Assembly (NCBI RefSeq): GCF_002283555.1 | Contig: NZ_MVOI01000006.1 | Location: forward strand, 514,040-578,039 | Direction of reading: 5' to 3' | From: Rubrivirga sp. SAORIC476 | GTDB taxonomy: Bacteria > Bacteroidota > Rhodothermia > Rhodothermales > Rubricoccaceae | Length of the DNA stretch: 64,000 bases | Part shown: positions 19,902 to 27,703 of the stretch, piece after piece | Numbering within the stretch: the stretch's first letter is position 1 | Layout of the letters: every line of letters begins with the position of its first letter | Program-made: the position numbers and the translations under genes | The notes under the pieces: generated by a model | Seen by the model: the letters and a program-made list of their open reading frames with translations, nothing else | What the model was told of the DNA's origin: nothing | Database searches by the model: none

Positions 19902-20729
19902 GTGTCCGATCTCCTCGCCCTCGCCCTCGACGCCGCCCGCGCCGGTGGTGACGCCATCCTCGGCTACTACGGTCGCCCGATCACCGTCGACGCCAAGGCC
20001 GACGACTCGCCGCTGACGCAGGCCGACCTCGCCGCGCACCGCACCATCGTCTCTGCGCTCGCCTCGTCCGGCATCCCGGTCCTGTCCGAGGAGTCGCCCG
20101 CGGACGAGGTCGCGGCGCGCAAGACGTGGACCCGCTTCTGGTGCGTCGATCCGCTGGACGGCACCAAGGAGTTCATCAAGGGCGCCCCGAAGGCGGAGGG
20201 CGACCCGCCGCCCGCCAACTCCGGCGACTTCACGGTCAACATCGCCCTCATCGAGGACGGAGCGCCGGTGCTCGGCGTGGTCCACGTGCCCGTCCACGGC
20301 GTGACCTACTTCGCCGCCTCGGGCGAGGCATGGAAGCAGTCGGGTGACGATGCGCCGGTCCGCATCTCCACCCGCCCTGCCCCGGCAGACGCGCTGACGG
20401 TCGTCGCCAGCAAGGACCACGCGGGGCCTGAGGTGGCCGCCATCATCGAGCGCGTCGAGGCTGAGGGGCGCTCGGTCGAGTCCGCCTCGATGGGCTCGTC
20501 GCTCAAGTTCTGCCTCGTCGCCGAGGGCGCCGCCGACCTCTACCCGCGCACGGTCCCGACGTTCGAGTGGGACACGGCCGCGGCCCAGGCCGTCGTGGAG
20601 GCCGCGGGCGGCGGCGTCTCCACGCGTGACGTCGACCGGCTGACGTACAACAAGGACGACCTCCGCAACCCGTCGGTCTTCGCCTGGGGCGACCCGGCCC
20701 TCGGCTGGCGGACGTGGCTGGCCACGTGA
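19902..20729 (+). CDS. cysQ: 3'(2'),5'-bisphosphate nucleotidase CysQ
   Basis: 275 aa from GTG 19902. A TTG at 19878 would add eight residues, but the GTG lies 28 nt from a GATCTTGG element (19874-19881), the spacing seen before other genes. It belongs to the inositol-monophosphatase fold: metal-binding EES near residue 65, DPLDGTKEF with D83 and D86, and a late WD motif (EWDTAAAQAVVEAAGG). It hydrolyses PAP/PAPS, the by-product of sulfate activation and sulfotransfer. The next gene is an SLC13-type permease, possibly for sulfate, which would fit, but that permease's substrate is unproven. Confidence 0.9.
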   Translation: MSDLLALALDAARAGGDAILGYYGRPITVDAKADDSPLTQADLAAHRTIVSALASSGIPVLSEESPADEVAARKTWTRFWCVDPLDGTKEFIKGAPKAEGDPPPANSGDFTVNIALIEDGAPVLGVVHVPVHGVTYFAASGEAWKQSGDDAPVRISTRPAPADALTVVASKDHAGPEVAAIIERVEAEGRSVESASMGSSLKFCLVAEGAADLYPRTVPTFEWDTAAAQAVVEAAGGGVSTRDVDRLTYNKDDLRNPSVFAWGDPALGWRTWLAT

Positions 20730-20831
20730 TGCAGGGACAGGGTTCTCGGTACGGGGTACGTGGGGGGTGTGTGATCGAACCGCCCGTTCGTGCTTCGGGC
20801 TACCCGTACCTCGTCCCTCGCACCCTGTATC
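20728..20831. repeat. Imperfect inverted repeat between cysQ and the permease gene
   Basis: The left arm (20728-20760, containing GGTACGGGGTA) is mirrored by the right arm (20800-20831, whose complement contains GGTACGGGTA); both start GATRCAGGG. About 40 nt separate them. Together they could fold into a long stem covering most of the gap. Confidence 0.4.
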
Positions 20832-20835
20832 GCCC

Positions 20836-22584
20836 ATGACCTGGGAGGCCTGGTACACGCTCGGCGCGCTCGCGCTGATGGTCGGCGCGCTCGTCAAGGG
20901 CGTGGCGCGGACCGACATGGTGCTGCTCGGTACGCTGGGGCTGCTGCTGGTAGCCGGGGTGGTCGAGCCGGAGGCCGCGTTCGCGGGGTTCTCGAACCCG
21001 GCCGTGGTCGCCATCGGCTCGCTGTTCGTGCTCGCCGCGGGTGTGGACCGGACCGGCGCGCTGGGCTTCCTCGATGGGCTGCTGCGCCCGCGTTCGCGGA
21101 AGCCCGGCCCGGCCATCTTCCGCCTGTTCCTGCCGACGGCGTTCCTCTCGGGCGTGCTCAACAACACCCCCATCGTGGCGATGCTGATCCCGCGCGTCCA
21201 GGCGTGGGAGCGCGACGGACCGCCCGCCTCGAAGCTGCTCATCCCGCTCTCGACGGCTGCCATCGTCGGCGGGTGGCTGACGCTGATCGGGACGAGCACG
21301 AACGTCGTGGTCCACGGGCTGCTGCTGGCGGAGGGACTGGAGGGCTTCGGCTTCTTCACGCTGACGTGGGTGGGCGTCCCGGCGGTGATTCTCGTGGCGC
21401 TCTACTACGGGGTCGTGGGGCACCGGCTGCTGCCGCAGCGCGAGGGGCTCTCGACGCCGTCGGCCCAGCGGGGCTACCACTTCGAACTGCGGGTGGCGGC
21501 CTCGGCGCCGTTCGCGGGGCAGTCGGTGGAGGCGGCGGGCTTCCGGACGCTCGGGGACGCCTACCTCGCGCGCATCCGCCGCGACGGCGAGGCGCGCGAC
21601 GCGGCGCCCGAGGCGGTCCTGCTGCCCGGCGACGTGCTGTCGTTCGTCGGCGGCTCGGAGGCCTTCGACGACCTGCTCGGGCGGACCGGGCTGGAGCGGA
21701 CCGCACCGGCGGTCGAGGAGGAGGGCGAGCCGGACCTGTTGCTCTACGAGGTCGTGGTGGCGGCGGGGTCGCGGCTGGAGGGCAAGACGCTGCGGGAGAT
21801 CGGCTTCCGCGAACGGTACGGGGGCGTCGTGCTGGCGCTGCGGCGCCGCGCCGAGGACATGGAGGGCGGCCTCGGGCGGGTCCCGCTCCGCGCAGGCGAC
21901 CTGCTGCTGGTGGAGGGCCGCCGCTCCCTGGCCGACCGCCTCGCGTCGCTCTCCGATGACTTCGCGCTCGTGTCGCCGGTCGGCCACCTGCGGCCGGTCA
22001 CGAAGCGGGCGCCGGTGGCGTTGGCCCTGCTGGCGGGCGCCATCGGGCTGTCGGCGTTCGAGGTGATGCCGCTCGCCACCGCCACGTTCGCGGCGGCGCT
22101 CGGGATGGTCGTATCCGGCTGCCTGCGCGGCAACGCGTTGCGCCGCGCGGTGGACCTGCCGGTGCTGATCGTGATCGGCGCGGCCCTCGGCATCGGCAAG
22201 GCCGTCGAGACGACCGGGCTGGCGGCCGTCGCGGCGACGGGCATCGAGGCGGTGGCGGTGTTCGGGCCGGTCGTGACGCTGCTGGTGGTGTACGGGATCG
22301 CCAACGGGCTCGCCGAGCTGATCACCAACAAGGCGTCGGCGGTGCTGATGCTGCCCGTCGCGCTCGCCGTCGCCGCGGACCTGGGCGTCGACTGGGTGCC
22401 GTTCGCGGTCGCCGTGACGGTGGGCAGCGCGGCGAGCTTCCTGACGCCGATCGGCTACCAGACCAACCTGATGGTGCTGGCGCCTGGCGGCTACCGATAC
22501 ACCGACTTCACGCGCGCCGGCCTGCCGGTGAGCCTGATCGTGTGCGTGGTGACCATCACGATGTGCGTGCTGGTGTGGCTGTAG
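20836..22584 (+). CDS. SLC13-family permease with two TrkA-C (RCK_C) domains
   Basis: 582 aa from ATG 20836. The N-terminal half has about six membrane helices with GVLNNTPIVAMLIP and GTSTNVVVHG, the substrate/sodium loop of the DASS/SLC13 family. Two cytoplasmic TrkA-C domains (about residues 215-300 and 305-390) follow. A second membrane half contains the mirrored motif GYQTNLMVLAPGG near the C-terminus. Family members import divalent anions such as dicarboxylates or sulfate with sodium. Location directly after cysQ hints at sulfate or thiosulfate, but the sequence does not settle this. It ends 43 bp before a convergent gene, with a palindromic repeat between them. Confidence 0.9.
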   Translation: MTWEAWYTLGALALMVGALVKGVARTDMVLLGTLGLLLVAGVVEPEAAFAGFSNPAVVAIGSLFVLAAGVDRTGALGFLDGLLRPRSRKPGPAIFRLFLPTAFLSGVLNNTPIVAMLIPRVQAWERDGPPASKLLIPLSTAAIVGGWLTLIGTSTNVVVHGLLLAEGLEGFGFFTLTWVGVPAVILVALYYGVVGHRLLPQREGLSTPSAQRGYHFELRVAASAPFAGQSVEAAGFRTLGDAYLARIRRDGEARDAAPEAVLLPGDVLSFVGGSEAFDDLLGRTGLERTAPAVEEEGEPDLLLYEVVVAAGSRLEGKTLREIGFRERYGGVVLALRRRAEDMEGGLGRVPLRAGDLLLVEGRRSLADRLASLSDDFALVSPVGHLRPVTKRAPVALALLAGAIGLSAFEVMPLATATFAAALGMVVSGCLRGNALRRAVDLPVLIVIGAALGIGKAVETTGLAAVAATGIEAVAVFGPVVTLLVVYGIANGLAELITNKASAVLMLPVALAVAADLGVDWVPFAVAVTVGSAASFLTPIGYQTNLMVLAPGGYRYTDFTRAGLPVSLIVCVVTITMCVLVWL

Positions 22585-22590
22585 GGCGCT

Positions 22591-22610
22591 CCGCCTCGGC
22601 ACCGAGGCGG
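22591..22610. repeat. Palindromic intergenic repeat, copy 1
   Basis: CCGCCTCGG-CA-CCGAGGCGG: 9-bp perfect arms with a 2-nt centre, between convergent genes ending at 22584 and 22627. Other copies lie at 39183, 41453 and 43127. Probably a REP-like element or bidirectional terminator. Confidence 0.7.
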
Positions 22611-22626
22611 ACCTCCTCGCCGCGCG

Positions 22627-23037
22627 CTACCGGTCCCGGACGAACACGGTCCGCCGCCCGCGCGGGTCGATGAGGTGGAGACGCCAGCCGAACATCTCCA
22701 CCTCGGCGGCGCCGTCGAGGCCGGTCAGTTCGAGCCGTGAGCCGACGAGGCGGCCGGAGAACGCCGACGGGGCGCCGCGGCCCTCGCGGCGGTCGGTGCC
22801 CCGCAGGATCACGTGGCCGGTCGGGTTGACGACGAGCGTCACTGTGAGCGCGCCGCGCTGGAGGTCGGCCGTGGCGGCGGGGTCGCGCGCCACCTCGATG
22901 GCCTGCCAGCGCCCGACCACCGACTGGCCGTCGATGCGGACGTCGCGGGCGGGCAGCACGGCGCTGACGGTGGACTGCGCCGCGACGGGGAGGGCGGCGA
23001 GGAGCAGGAGTAGGGCGAGAAATCGGGGCATGGGCAT
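22627..23037 (-). CDS. Small secreted hypothetical protein
   Basis: 136 aa from ATG 23037 (a second ATG at 23031 is equally usable), starting with a signal peptide (MPRFLALLLLLAALPVAAQ). The mature part of about 115 aa has alternating polar/apolar residues and looks like a small beta-barrel or lipocalin-like sheet (GRWQAIEVARD ... VTLVVNPTGHVILRGTDR). No family recognised with confidence. It lies 89 bp downstream of the DUF3298-like lipoprotein on the same strand, and a GAGCCC-type inverted repeat (about 23057-23082) lies in the gap. Confidence 0.65.
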   Translation of the reverse strand: MPMPRFLALLLLLAALPVAAQSTVSAVLPARDVRIDGQSVVGRWQAIEVARDPAATADLQRGALTVTLVVNPTGHVILRGTDRREGRGAPSAFSGRLVGSRLELTGLDGAAEVEMFGWRLHLIDPRGRRTVFVRDR

Positions 23038-23126
23038 CGTCCTCTGCGGAAGCCGAGCCCTCTCGGAGGCGAGGGGGCTCATGCGGTGGGTAGGGTACGG
23101 CGCTGCGACACGGCGGGCACCTGTAC

Positions 23127-23870
23127 CTACCGGTCGCGAGCGAGCAGGCCGCCGGGACGGACGAAGGCTTCGACGGCGGCCCGCGGCACGGCGATGTGGA
23201 ACGACCCGGCGGCGAACGACGAGACCTGGCCTGCGGGGACGTGGACCGTCAGCGAGTCGGGGCTCAGAGTGAGGTCCACACGGCCCTCCCGGATGTTGTC
23301 GAGCCCGTCTGTGGCGAAGACGTCGGTGGGCCGGATCCGGCTGCGGATGCCACGCCCGACGTGGGCCGCCAGCGTGTCGGCCCAGGGCATTCCCGCGTCG
23401 AACAGGTCGGCCGGGGCGACGGGAGCTCCGGTGACGAGGTCGACCGTGATCGGCACGAAGTAGGTCGCGCCGTGCGCGCCGCCCGTATAGACGTAGACCT
23501 CGACGAGGGTGCTGAACACGTCGTCGGAGAGCCACACCCGGTCGGTGCGGCCGTCGGCTTCGACGGGGTAGTCAGGCGGGTCTGCGCCAGGCGGCGGCGC
23601 CTCGGGGCGGAGGTCGTCGGCGAAGGCGGCGACGGTGTCGCGGACGGCCGCGTTGGCAGCCCGGAGCGCGACGGGCAACGGCTCACCGTCCGTGGCCCGG
23701 ATCTGCGGGTACCCGATGGCGACGCGGTACGTCCGCGCGGGCTCGTCGCGCAGGAGCGAGTCGGTCTCGACGACGCGGCCGGGTGGCAGCGGAAGGGGTG
23801 GCGGAGCGTCTGGGGTCGCCGGGTCGGGACCACACGCGGCGAGCACAAGCAGGAGGGGGAGCAGGCGCAT
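23127..23870 (-). CDS. Lipoprotein with DUF3298-like domain
   Basis: 247 aa from ATG 23870. The upstream in-frame start (23933) would precede the signal with 21 polar residues. The signal ends in the lipobox LVLAAC, so Cys12 should be lipidated. The domain pattern IGYPQI ... VEVYVYTGGAHGATYF ... TVDLVTGAPVAPADLF resembles DUF3298/DUF4163 (RsiV-like) domains, in which GGAH is characteristic. In RsiV this fold binds lysozyme, but here there is no anti-sigma part and no sigma gene beside it. It is divergent from argS; the two promoters share a 74-bp gap. Confidence 0.75.
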   Translation of the reverse strand: MRLLPLLLVLAACGPDPATPDAPPPLPLPPGRVVETDSLLRDEPARTYRVAIGYPQIRATDGEPLPVALRAANAAVRDTVAAFADDLRPEAPPPGADPPDYPVEADGRTDRVWLSDDVFSTLVEVYVYTGGAHGATYFVPITVDLVTGAPVAPADLFDAGMPWADTLAAHVGRGIRSRIRPTDVFATDGLDNIREGRVDLTLSPDSLTVHVPAGQVSSFAAGSFHIAVPRAAVEAFVRPGGLLARDR

Positions 23871-23915
23871 CTGTGAACAGCGGACGAGGCGTCGGGGGCG
23901 GGCGTACGCGCGGGG

Positions 23916-23923
23916 TAGCTTGG
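23916..23923 (+). promoter_or_regulatory. -7-like element TAGCTTGG before argS
   Basis: TAnnTTGG, 29 nt before the argS ATG; part of the recurring promoter pattern in this window. Confidence 0.5.
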
Positions 23924-23944
23924 CGGTCCGCATTCAGACGCATC

Positions 23945-25672
23945 ATGGAGGACGCCCTCGCCGCCGCCGTCCGCACCGCCCTCGCCGGGCTGCCGGACCT
24001 CCCCGCCGACTTCGACCCTGAGGCGGTCGCGGTCGAGTTCCAGACGCCCAACGACCCGACGCACGGGGACCTCGCCACGAACGTGGCGATGCAGCTCGCG
24101 CGCCCGCTGCGCCGGAACCCGCGCGCCATCGCCGACGCCATCGCGGCGGGCATCGTGGTGGACCCCGCGCAGGTCGAGGCCGTCGAGGTCGCCGGGCCGG
24201 GCTTCCTCAACATCCGCTTCGCCAGCGCCCACCTCACCGCCGGGCTGGCCGACGTGCTCGCCCAGGGCGACGCCTACGGCCGGACGACCGATCACGCGGG
24301 CGAGACTGCCATCGTCGAGTACGTCTCCGCCAACCCGACCGGCCCGCTGACGGTCGGCCACGGGCGCAACGCGGTCCTCGGCGACACCATCGCGACGCTG
24401 CTCGCGTGGACCGGCTACGACGTCACGCGGGAGTACTACTTCAACGACGCCGGGCGCCAGATGCGGGTCCTCGGTCAGAGCGTCCGCGCGCGCTACGAGG
24501 CCATCGTCCGTCCCGACACGCCGACGAAGGCGCTGGAGGACGGGCTCGTGGTGCCGGAGAGCTTCCCCGAGGACGGCTACCGCGGCGAGTACATCACCGA
24601 GGTGGCCCAGGGCCTCGCGGACGCCCACGGCGACGCGCTCCTCGACGCGCCCGACGAGGGGCCGTTCACCGACGCCGCCCGTGACGCCGTCTTCGACGAG
24701 ATCATGGCGACGCTCGGCCGGCTGGGCGTCGAGATGACGTCCACCTTCAACGAGCGGAGCCTCTACGAGGGCGACCCCGGACCGGTCTGGGACGCCGTCG
24801 ACAAGCTCCGCGCGCAGGGGCTCGTCTACGACGAGGACGACGCCGTCTGGTTCAAGACGAGCGCCCTCGGCAAGACCGTCACCACGAAGGAGGGCGGGGA
24901 GGAGGGCAAGGACGTGGTCCTCGTCAAGGCCTCCGGCGAGCCCACGTACCGGCTCCCCGACATCGCCTACCACCTCGACAAGGTCACCCGCGCCGACCTC
25001 GTGCTGGACGTGTTCGGCGCCGACCACATCGCGACCTACCCGGACGTGCTGCGCGGCGTACGCGCCCTCGCCGGGGACGCTGCAGCGGAGAAGATCGACG
25101 TGGTCGTGTACCAGTTCGTGACGCTCGTCCGCGGCGGGCAGCCGGTCAAGATGAGCACTCGGAAGGCGACCTACGAGACGCTGGACGACCTGATGGACGA
25201 GGTCGGCGAGGCCGTGACGCGCTTCTTCTTCCTGATGCGCGCGCCCGGCACGCACCTCGAGTTCGACCTCGACCTCGCCAAGGAGGCCTCCGAGAAGAAC
25301 CCCGTGTTCTACCTCCAGTACGCCCACGCGCGGATCGCGTCCATCGGCCGGAAGGCCGCCGAGACCGGGCTCGACGCGTCCGCCGAGGCCGACCTGTCGC
25401 TTCTGTCGCACGCGAGCGAGGAGGCGCTCGTCAAGACCCTGCTGCAGTTCCCCGACGAGGTTCGCACGGCCGCCGAGGCGCGGGCGCCCCACAAGCTGGC
25501 GACGTTCCTCCGCGACGTGGCGACGGCCTTCAATGCCTTCTACCGCGACTGCCACATCGTCGGCGAGGAGACGGCCCTGGCCACGGCCCGCCTCCAACTG
25601 GCGACGGCCACCCAGGCGGTTCTCAAGAACGGGCTCACCATCCTGGGCATCGACGCCCCGGAGTCGATGTAG
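23945..25672 (+). CDS. argS: Arginyl-tRNA synthetase
   Basis: A 575-aa class I synthetase. The N-terminal Add1 domain (about 1-90; DPTHGDLATNVAMQLAR) is followed by the HIGH-type motif GPLTVGHGRN (133-142), the KMSK equivalent KMSTR at 402-406, and a C-terminal DALR anticodon-binding domain (LATFLRDVATAFNAFYRDCHI). It charges tRNA-Arg with arginine. Start ATG 23945 matches the family N-terminus and lies 29 nt after a -7-like element. No Shine-Dalgarno is present. Confidence 0.97.
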   Translation: MEDALAAAVRTALAGLPDLPADFDPEAVAVEFQTPNDPTHGDLATNVAMQLARPLRRNPRAIADAIAAGIVVDPAQVEAVEVAGPGFLNIRFASAHLTAGLADVLAQGDAYGRTTDHAGETAIVEYVSANPTGPLTVGHGRNAVLGDTIATLLAWTGYDVTREYYFNDAGRQMRVLGQSVRARYEAIVRPDTPTKALEDGLVVPESFPEDGYRGEYITEVAQGLADAHGDALLDAPDEGPFTDAARDAVFDEIMATLGRLGVEMTSTFNERSLYEGDPGPVWDAVDKLRAQGLVYDEDDAVWFKTSALGKTVTTKEGGEEGKDVVLVKASGEPTYRLPDIAYHLDKVTRADLVLDVFGADHIATYPDVLRGVRALAGDAAAEKIDVVVYQFVTLVRGGQPVKMSTRKATYETLDDLMDEVGEAVTRFFFLMRAPGTHLEFDLDLAKEASEKNPVFYLQYAHARIASIGRKAAETGLDASAEADLSLLSHASEEALVKTLLQFPDEVRTAAEARAPHKLATFLRDVATAFNAFYRDCHIVGEETALATARLQLATATQAVLKNGLTILGIDAPESM

Positions 25673-25750
25673 GGACGCCATCGGTCGGTGCGAGCGTAAC
25701 CCTCCGGGGCCCTCATCCGTAGGGCGCACATCAGCCAACCGACACACGCC

Positions 25751-26176
25751 ATGCCCCGCACCACGCACTCCACCGGCCCCTACGACTCCGACTTCGACGA
25801 CCCGCTCTTCGACGTGAACCTGGAGGGCTACGAGCCCGACGACAAGGAGCGGACGATGGGCATGCTCGGCCACCTCGCGGGCTACGCCGGCCTGACCGGC
25901 ATCCCGTTCGGCAACATCGTCGGGCCCTTCCTGGTCTACATCCTGAAGCGCGACGAGTCCGCCTTCATCGAGGACCAGGCGCGCGAGGCGCTCAACTTCC
26001 AGATCACGATGACGCTGGCGGGCATCGTGTCGGCCATCCTGGTTCTGGTCGCCATCGGCATCCCGATGCTGCTGATCGTAGGCATCTGGTGGGTCGTCGG
26101 CACCGCCATCGGGGCGACCAAGGCCAACGCCGGCGAGTGGTACCGCTACCCGGGGGCGATTCGCTTCGTCAAGTAG
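25751..26176 (+). CDS. DUF4870 domain-containing membrane protein
   Basis: 141 aa. A 30-residue acidic N-terminal tail leads to the DUF4870 signature: RTMGMLGHLAGYAGLTG, then GPFLVYILKRDES, then EDQAREALNFQIT. Three hydrophobic helices follow and the protein ends RYPGAIRFVK, as usual for the family. Function unknown; family members are small inner-membrane proteins. The gene stands alone, 78 bp after argS. Confidence 0.85.
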   Translation: MPRTTHSTGPYDSDFDDPLFDVNLEGYEPDDKERTMGMLGHLAGYAGLTGIPFGNIVGPFLVYILKRDESAFIEDQAREALNFQITMTLAGIVSAILVLVAIGIPMLLIVGIWWVVGTAIGATKANAGEWYRYPGAIRFVK

Positions 26177-26238
26177 GCCAGTCTGCCGGATCTGACGACG
26201 CGGTCGGCGGGTAGGGGAGAGCCCCTGCCTCCGACCGC

Positions 26239-27396
26239 GTGCTCGTTTCCGATCTCCCCACCCCGGCCCTCCTCGTCGACCGCGCCCGGCTCCACGCCAA
26301 CCTGGACGCCATGCAGGCGCGGGCCGACGCCCAGGGCGTCGCGCTGCGGCCCCACGTCAAGACCCACAAGTCGCCCGCGATCGCGCGGCTGCAGGTCGAG
26401 CGCGGGGCGCGCGGCCTGACCGTCGCCACGGTCGACGAGGCCGAGGCGTTCGCCGAGGCGGGCTTCGACGACCTCCGCCTCGCATCGCCGGTTGTCGGGC
26501 CGACCAAGCTGGAGCGGCTGGCCGCGCTGGCGGCGTCGGGCACGCGCATCTCGTTCTCGGTCGACTCGCTGGAGGGCGTCCGCCGGGCCGACCGCGCGTT
26601 CGCCGAGGCCGGCCAGACGGCGGAGGTGCTGATCGAGATCGACCCCGGCTACGGTCGGTGCGGCATCGACTGGGACGACCGCGACGCGCTCGCCGAACTG
26701 GCGTCCTTCGTGGAGCAGGCCGGCGCCCTCCGGCTGGTCGGCCTGCTGTCGCACGGCGGGCAGGCCTACGCCCCGGCGACGGCGGACGAAGCGGTCGAGG
26801 ACCTGCGGCGCGCGGCAATCGACGCCGAGCGCGACCGGGTGCTGGACGCCGCCGCATTCCTGGTCGCCGAGGGCGCCCTGGACCCCGCTGCTGCCGAGCT
26901 GTCCATCGGCTCGACACCTGGCGTGACCGTCTTTACCAACGCCGAGCGGGACGGGCTGACGATCACCGAAGTCCGCCCCGGCACGTACGTCTTCTTCGAC
27001 GCGATGCAGGTCGCCCTGGGCTCGGCGCGGGTGCAGGACTGCGCGCTGGTGTGCGTCGCCACGGTCCTGTCGAAAACGCGGTTCGACGACGGCACCGAGC
27101 GCGACATCACGGACGCCGGGAAGAAGATCCTCACGGCCGACACGTGGCCCGGGCACACGGCCTTCGGCGAGGTGCTGTACAGCCCGCGCACGATGATCGC
27201 ACACCCGCACGCACGCGTCACCGCCCTCAGCGAGGAGCACGGCTGGGTGGACACGCCCGGTGGCAGCATCTGGGACATCGGCGACCCGGTCTTCCTCGTC
27301 CCGAATCACGCCTGCGTGGCGGTCGCCACGCGGAGCCGCCTGTCGCTGGTAGACGGCGACGAGGTGATCGAGACGCTCGACGTGGTGGCGCGGTAG
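26239..27396 (+). CDS. PLP-dependent D-threonine aldolase / D-serine dehydratase-family enzyme
   Basis: 385 aa from GTG 26239. It has the fold-type III (alanine racemase-like) N-terminal barrel, with the Schiff-base lysine in RPHVKTHKSP (K41), and the family's C-terminal metal domain (PNHACVAV, H357-A-C359). The His-x-Cys pair resembles the zinc site of eukaryotic-type D-serine dehydratase, whereas classical D-threonine aldolase has His-x-Asp. The substrate could therefore be D-serine, D-threonine or D-3-hydroxyaspartate. Cytoplasmic. It stands alone, with DUF4870 upstream and a tiny membrane ORF downstream. Confidence 0.85.
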   Translation: MLVSDLPTPALLVDRARLHANLDAMQARADAQGVALRPHVKTHKSPAIARLQVERGARGLTVATVDEAEAFAEAGFDDLRLASPVVGPTKLERLAALAASGTRISFSVDSLEGVRRADRAFAEAGQTAEVLIEIDPGYGRCGIDWDDRDALAELASFVEQAGALRLVGLLSHGGQAYAPATADEAVEDLRRAAIDAERDRVLDAAAFLVAEGALDPAAAELSIGSTPGVTVFTNAERDGLTITEVRPGTYVFFDAMQVALGSARVQDCALVCVATVLSKTRFDDGTERDITDAGKKILTADTWPGHTAFGEVLYSPRTMIAHPHARVTALSEEHGWVDTPGGSIWDIGDPVFLVPNHACVAVATRSRLSLVDGDEVIETLDVVAR

Positions 27397-27519
27397 CGCG
27401 TCGTCCCGAGATCGGACGCGGCGTCAAATGGGAGCCCCAGATGGGGGCGTTGGCGTTCCGCGTCGGGTGGGGTGAAGCGGCGTGTGGGGCGCTGGCACGG
27501 GTCTGTCAAGAGGGCGGGC

Positions 27520-27627
27520 ATGACCGACTCCAGCGCCATGACCACCTACAAGCCTACGCTCCTCTGCCTCGGCGCCGTGATGGCGTTCGTGGCGTCCGGA
27601 GTGCTGATGATCCTGTTCGGGGCGTAG
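27520..27627 (+). CDS. Putative 35-aa single-pass membrane peptide
   Basis: ATG 27520 to TAG 27625-27627. A polar N-terminus (MTDSSAMTTYK) is followed by one 20-residue hydrophobic segment (LLCLGAVMAFVASGVLMILF). It lies alone in the 307-bp gap between the aldolase-family gene and the SRPBCC gene. The layout is that of a genuine small membrane protein; a second in-frame ATG (27538) is possible. Too short for any homology argument by eye. Confidence 0.4.
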   Translation: MTDSSAMTTYKPTLLCLGAVMAFVASGVLMILFGA

Positions 27628-27672
27628 CCGACTCGCCTCTGCCGGGGAGGTCGCGGGTGTCGCGTCGTGCTC

Positions 27673-27680
27673 TATGTTTC
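27673..27680 (+). promoter_or_regulatory. -7-like element TATGTTTC before the SRPBCC gene
   Basis: TAnnTTTC, 31 nt before ATG 27704, directly overlapped by the palindrome at 27676-27695. Confidence 0.5.
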
Positions 27681-27695
27681 AGTCTGGACTGAAAC
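27676..27695. promoter_or_regulatory. Candidate repressor operator (20-bp palindrome)
   Basis: GTTTCAGTC-TG-GACTGAAAC: perfect 9-bp arms with a 2-nt centre. It overlaps the -7-like element and ends 8 bp before ATG 27704. Its low GC stands out in this DNA. Geometry fits a dimeric repressor of TetR/MarR size; no regulator gene is adjacent. Confidence 0.6.
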
Positions 27696-27703
27696 CTCCG
27701 CGC

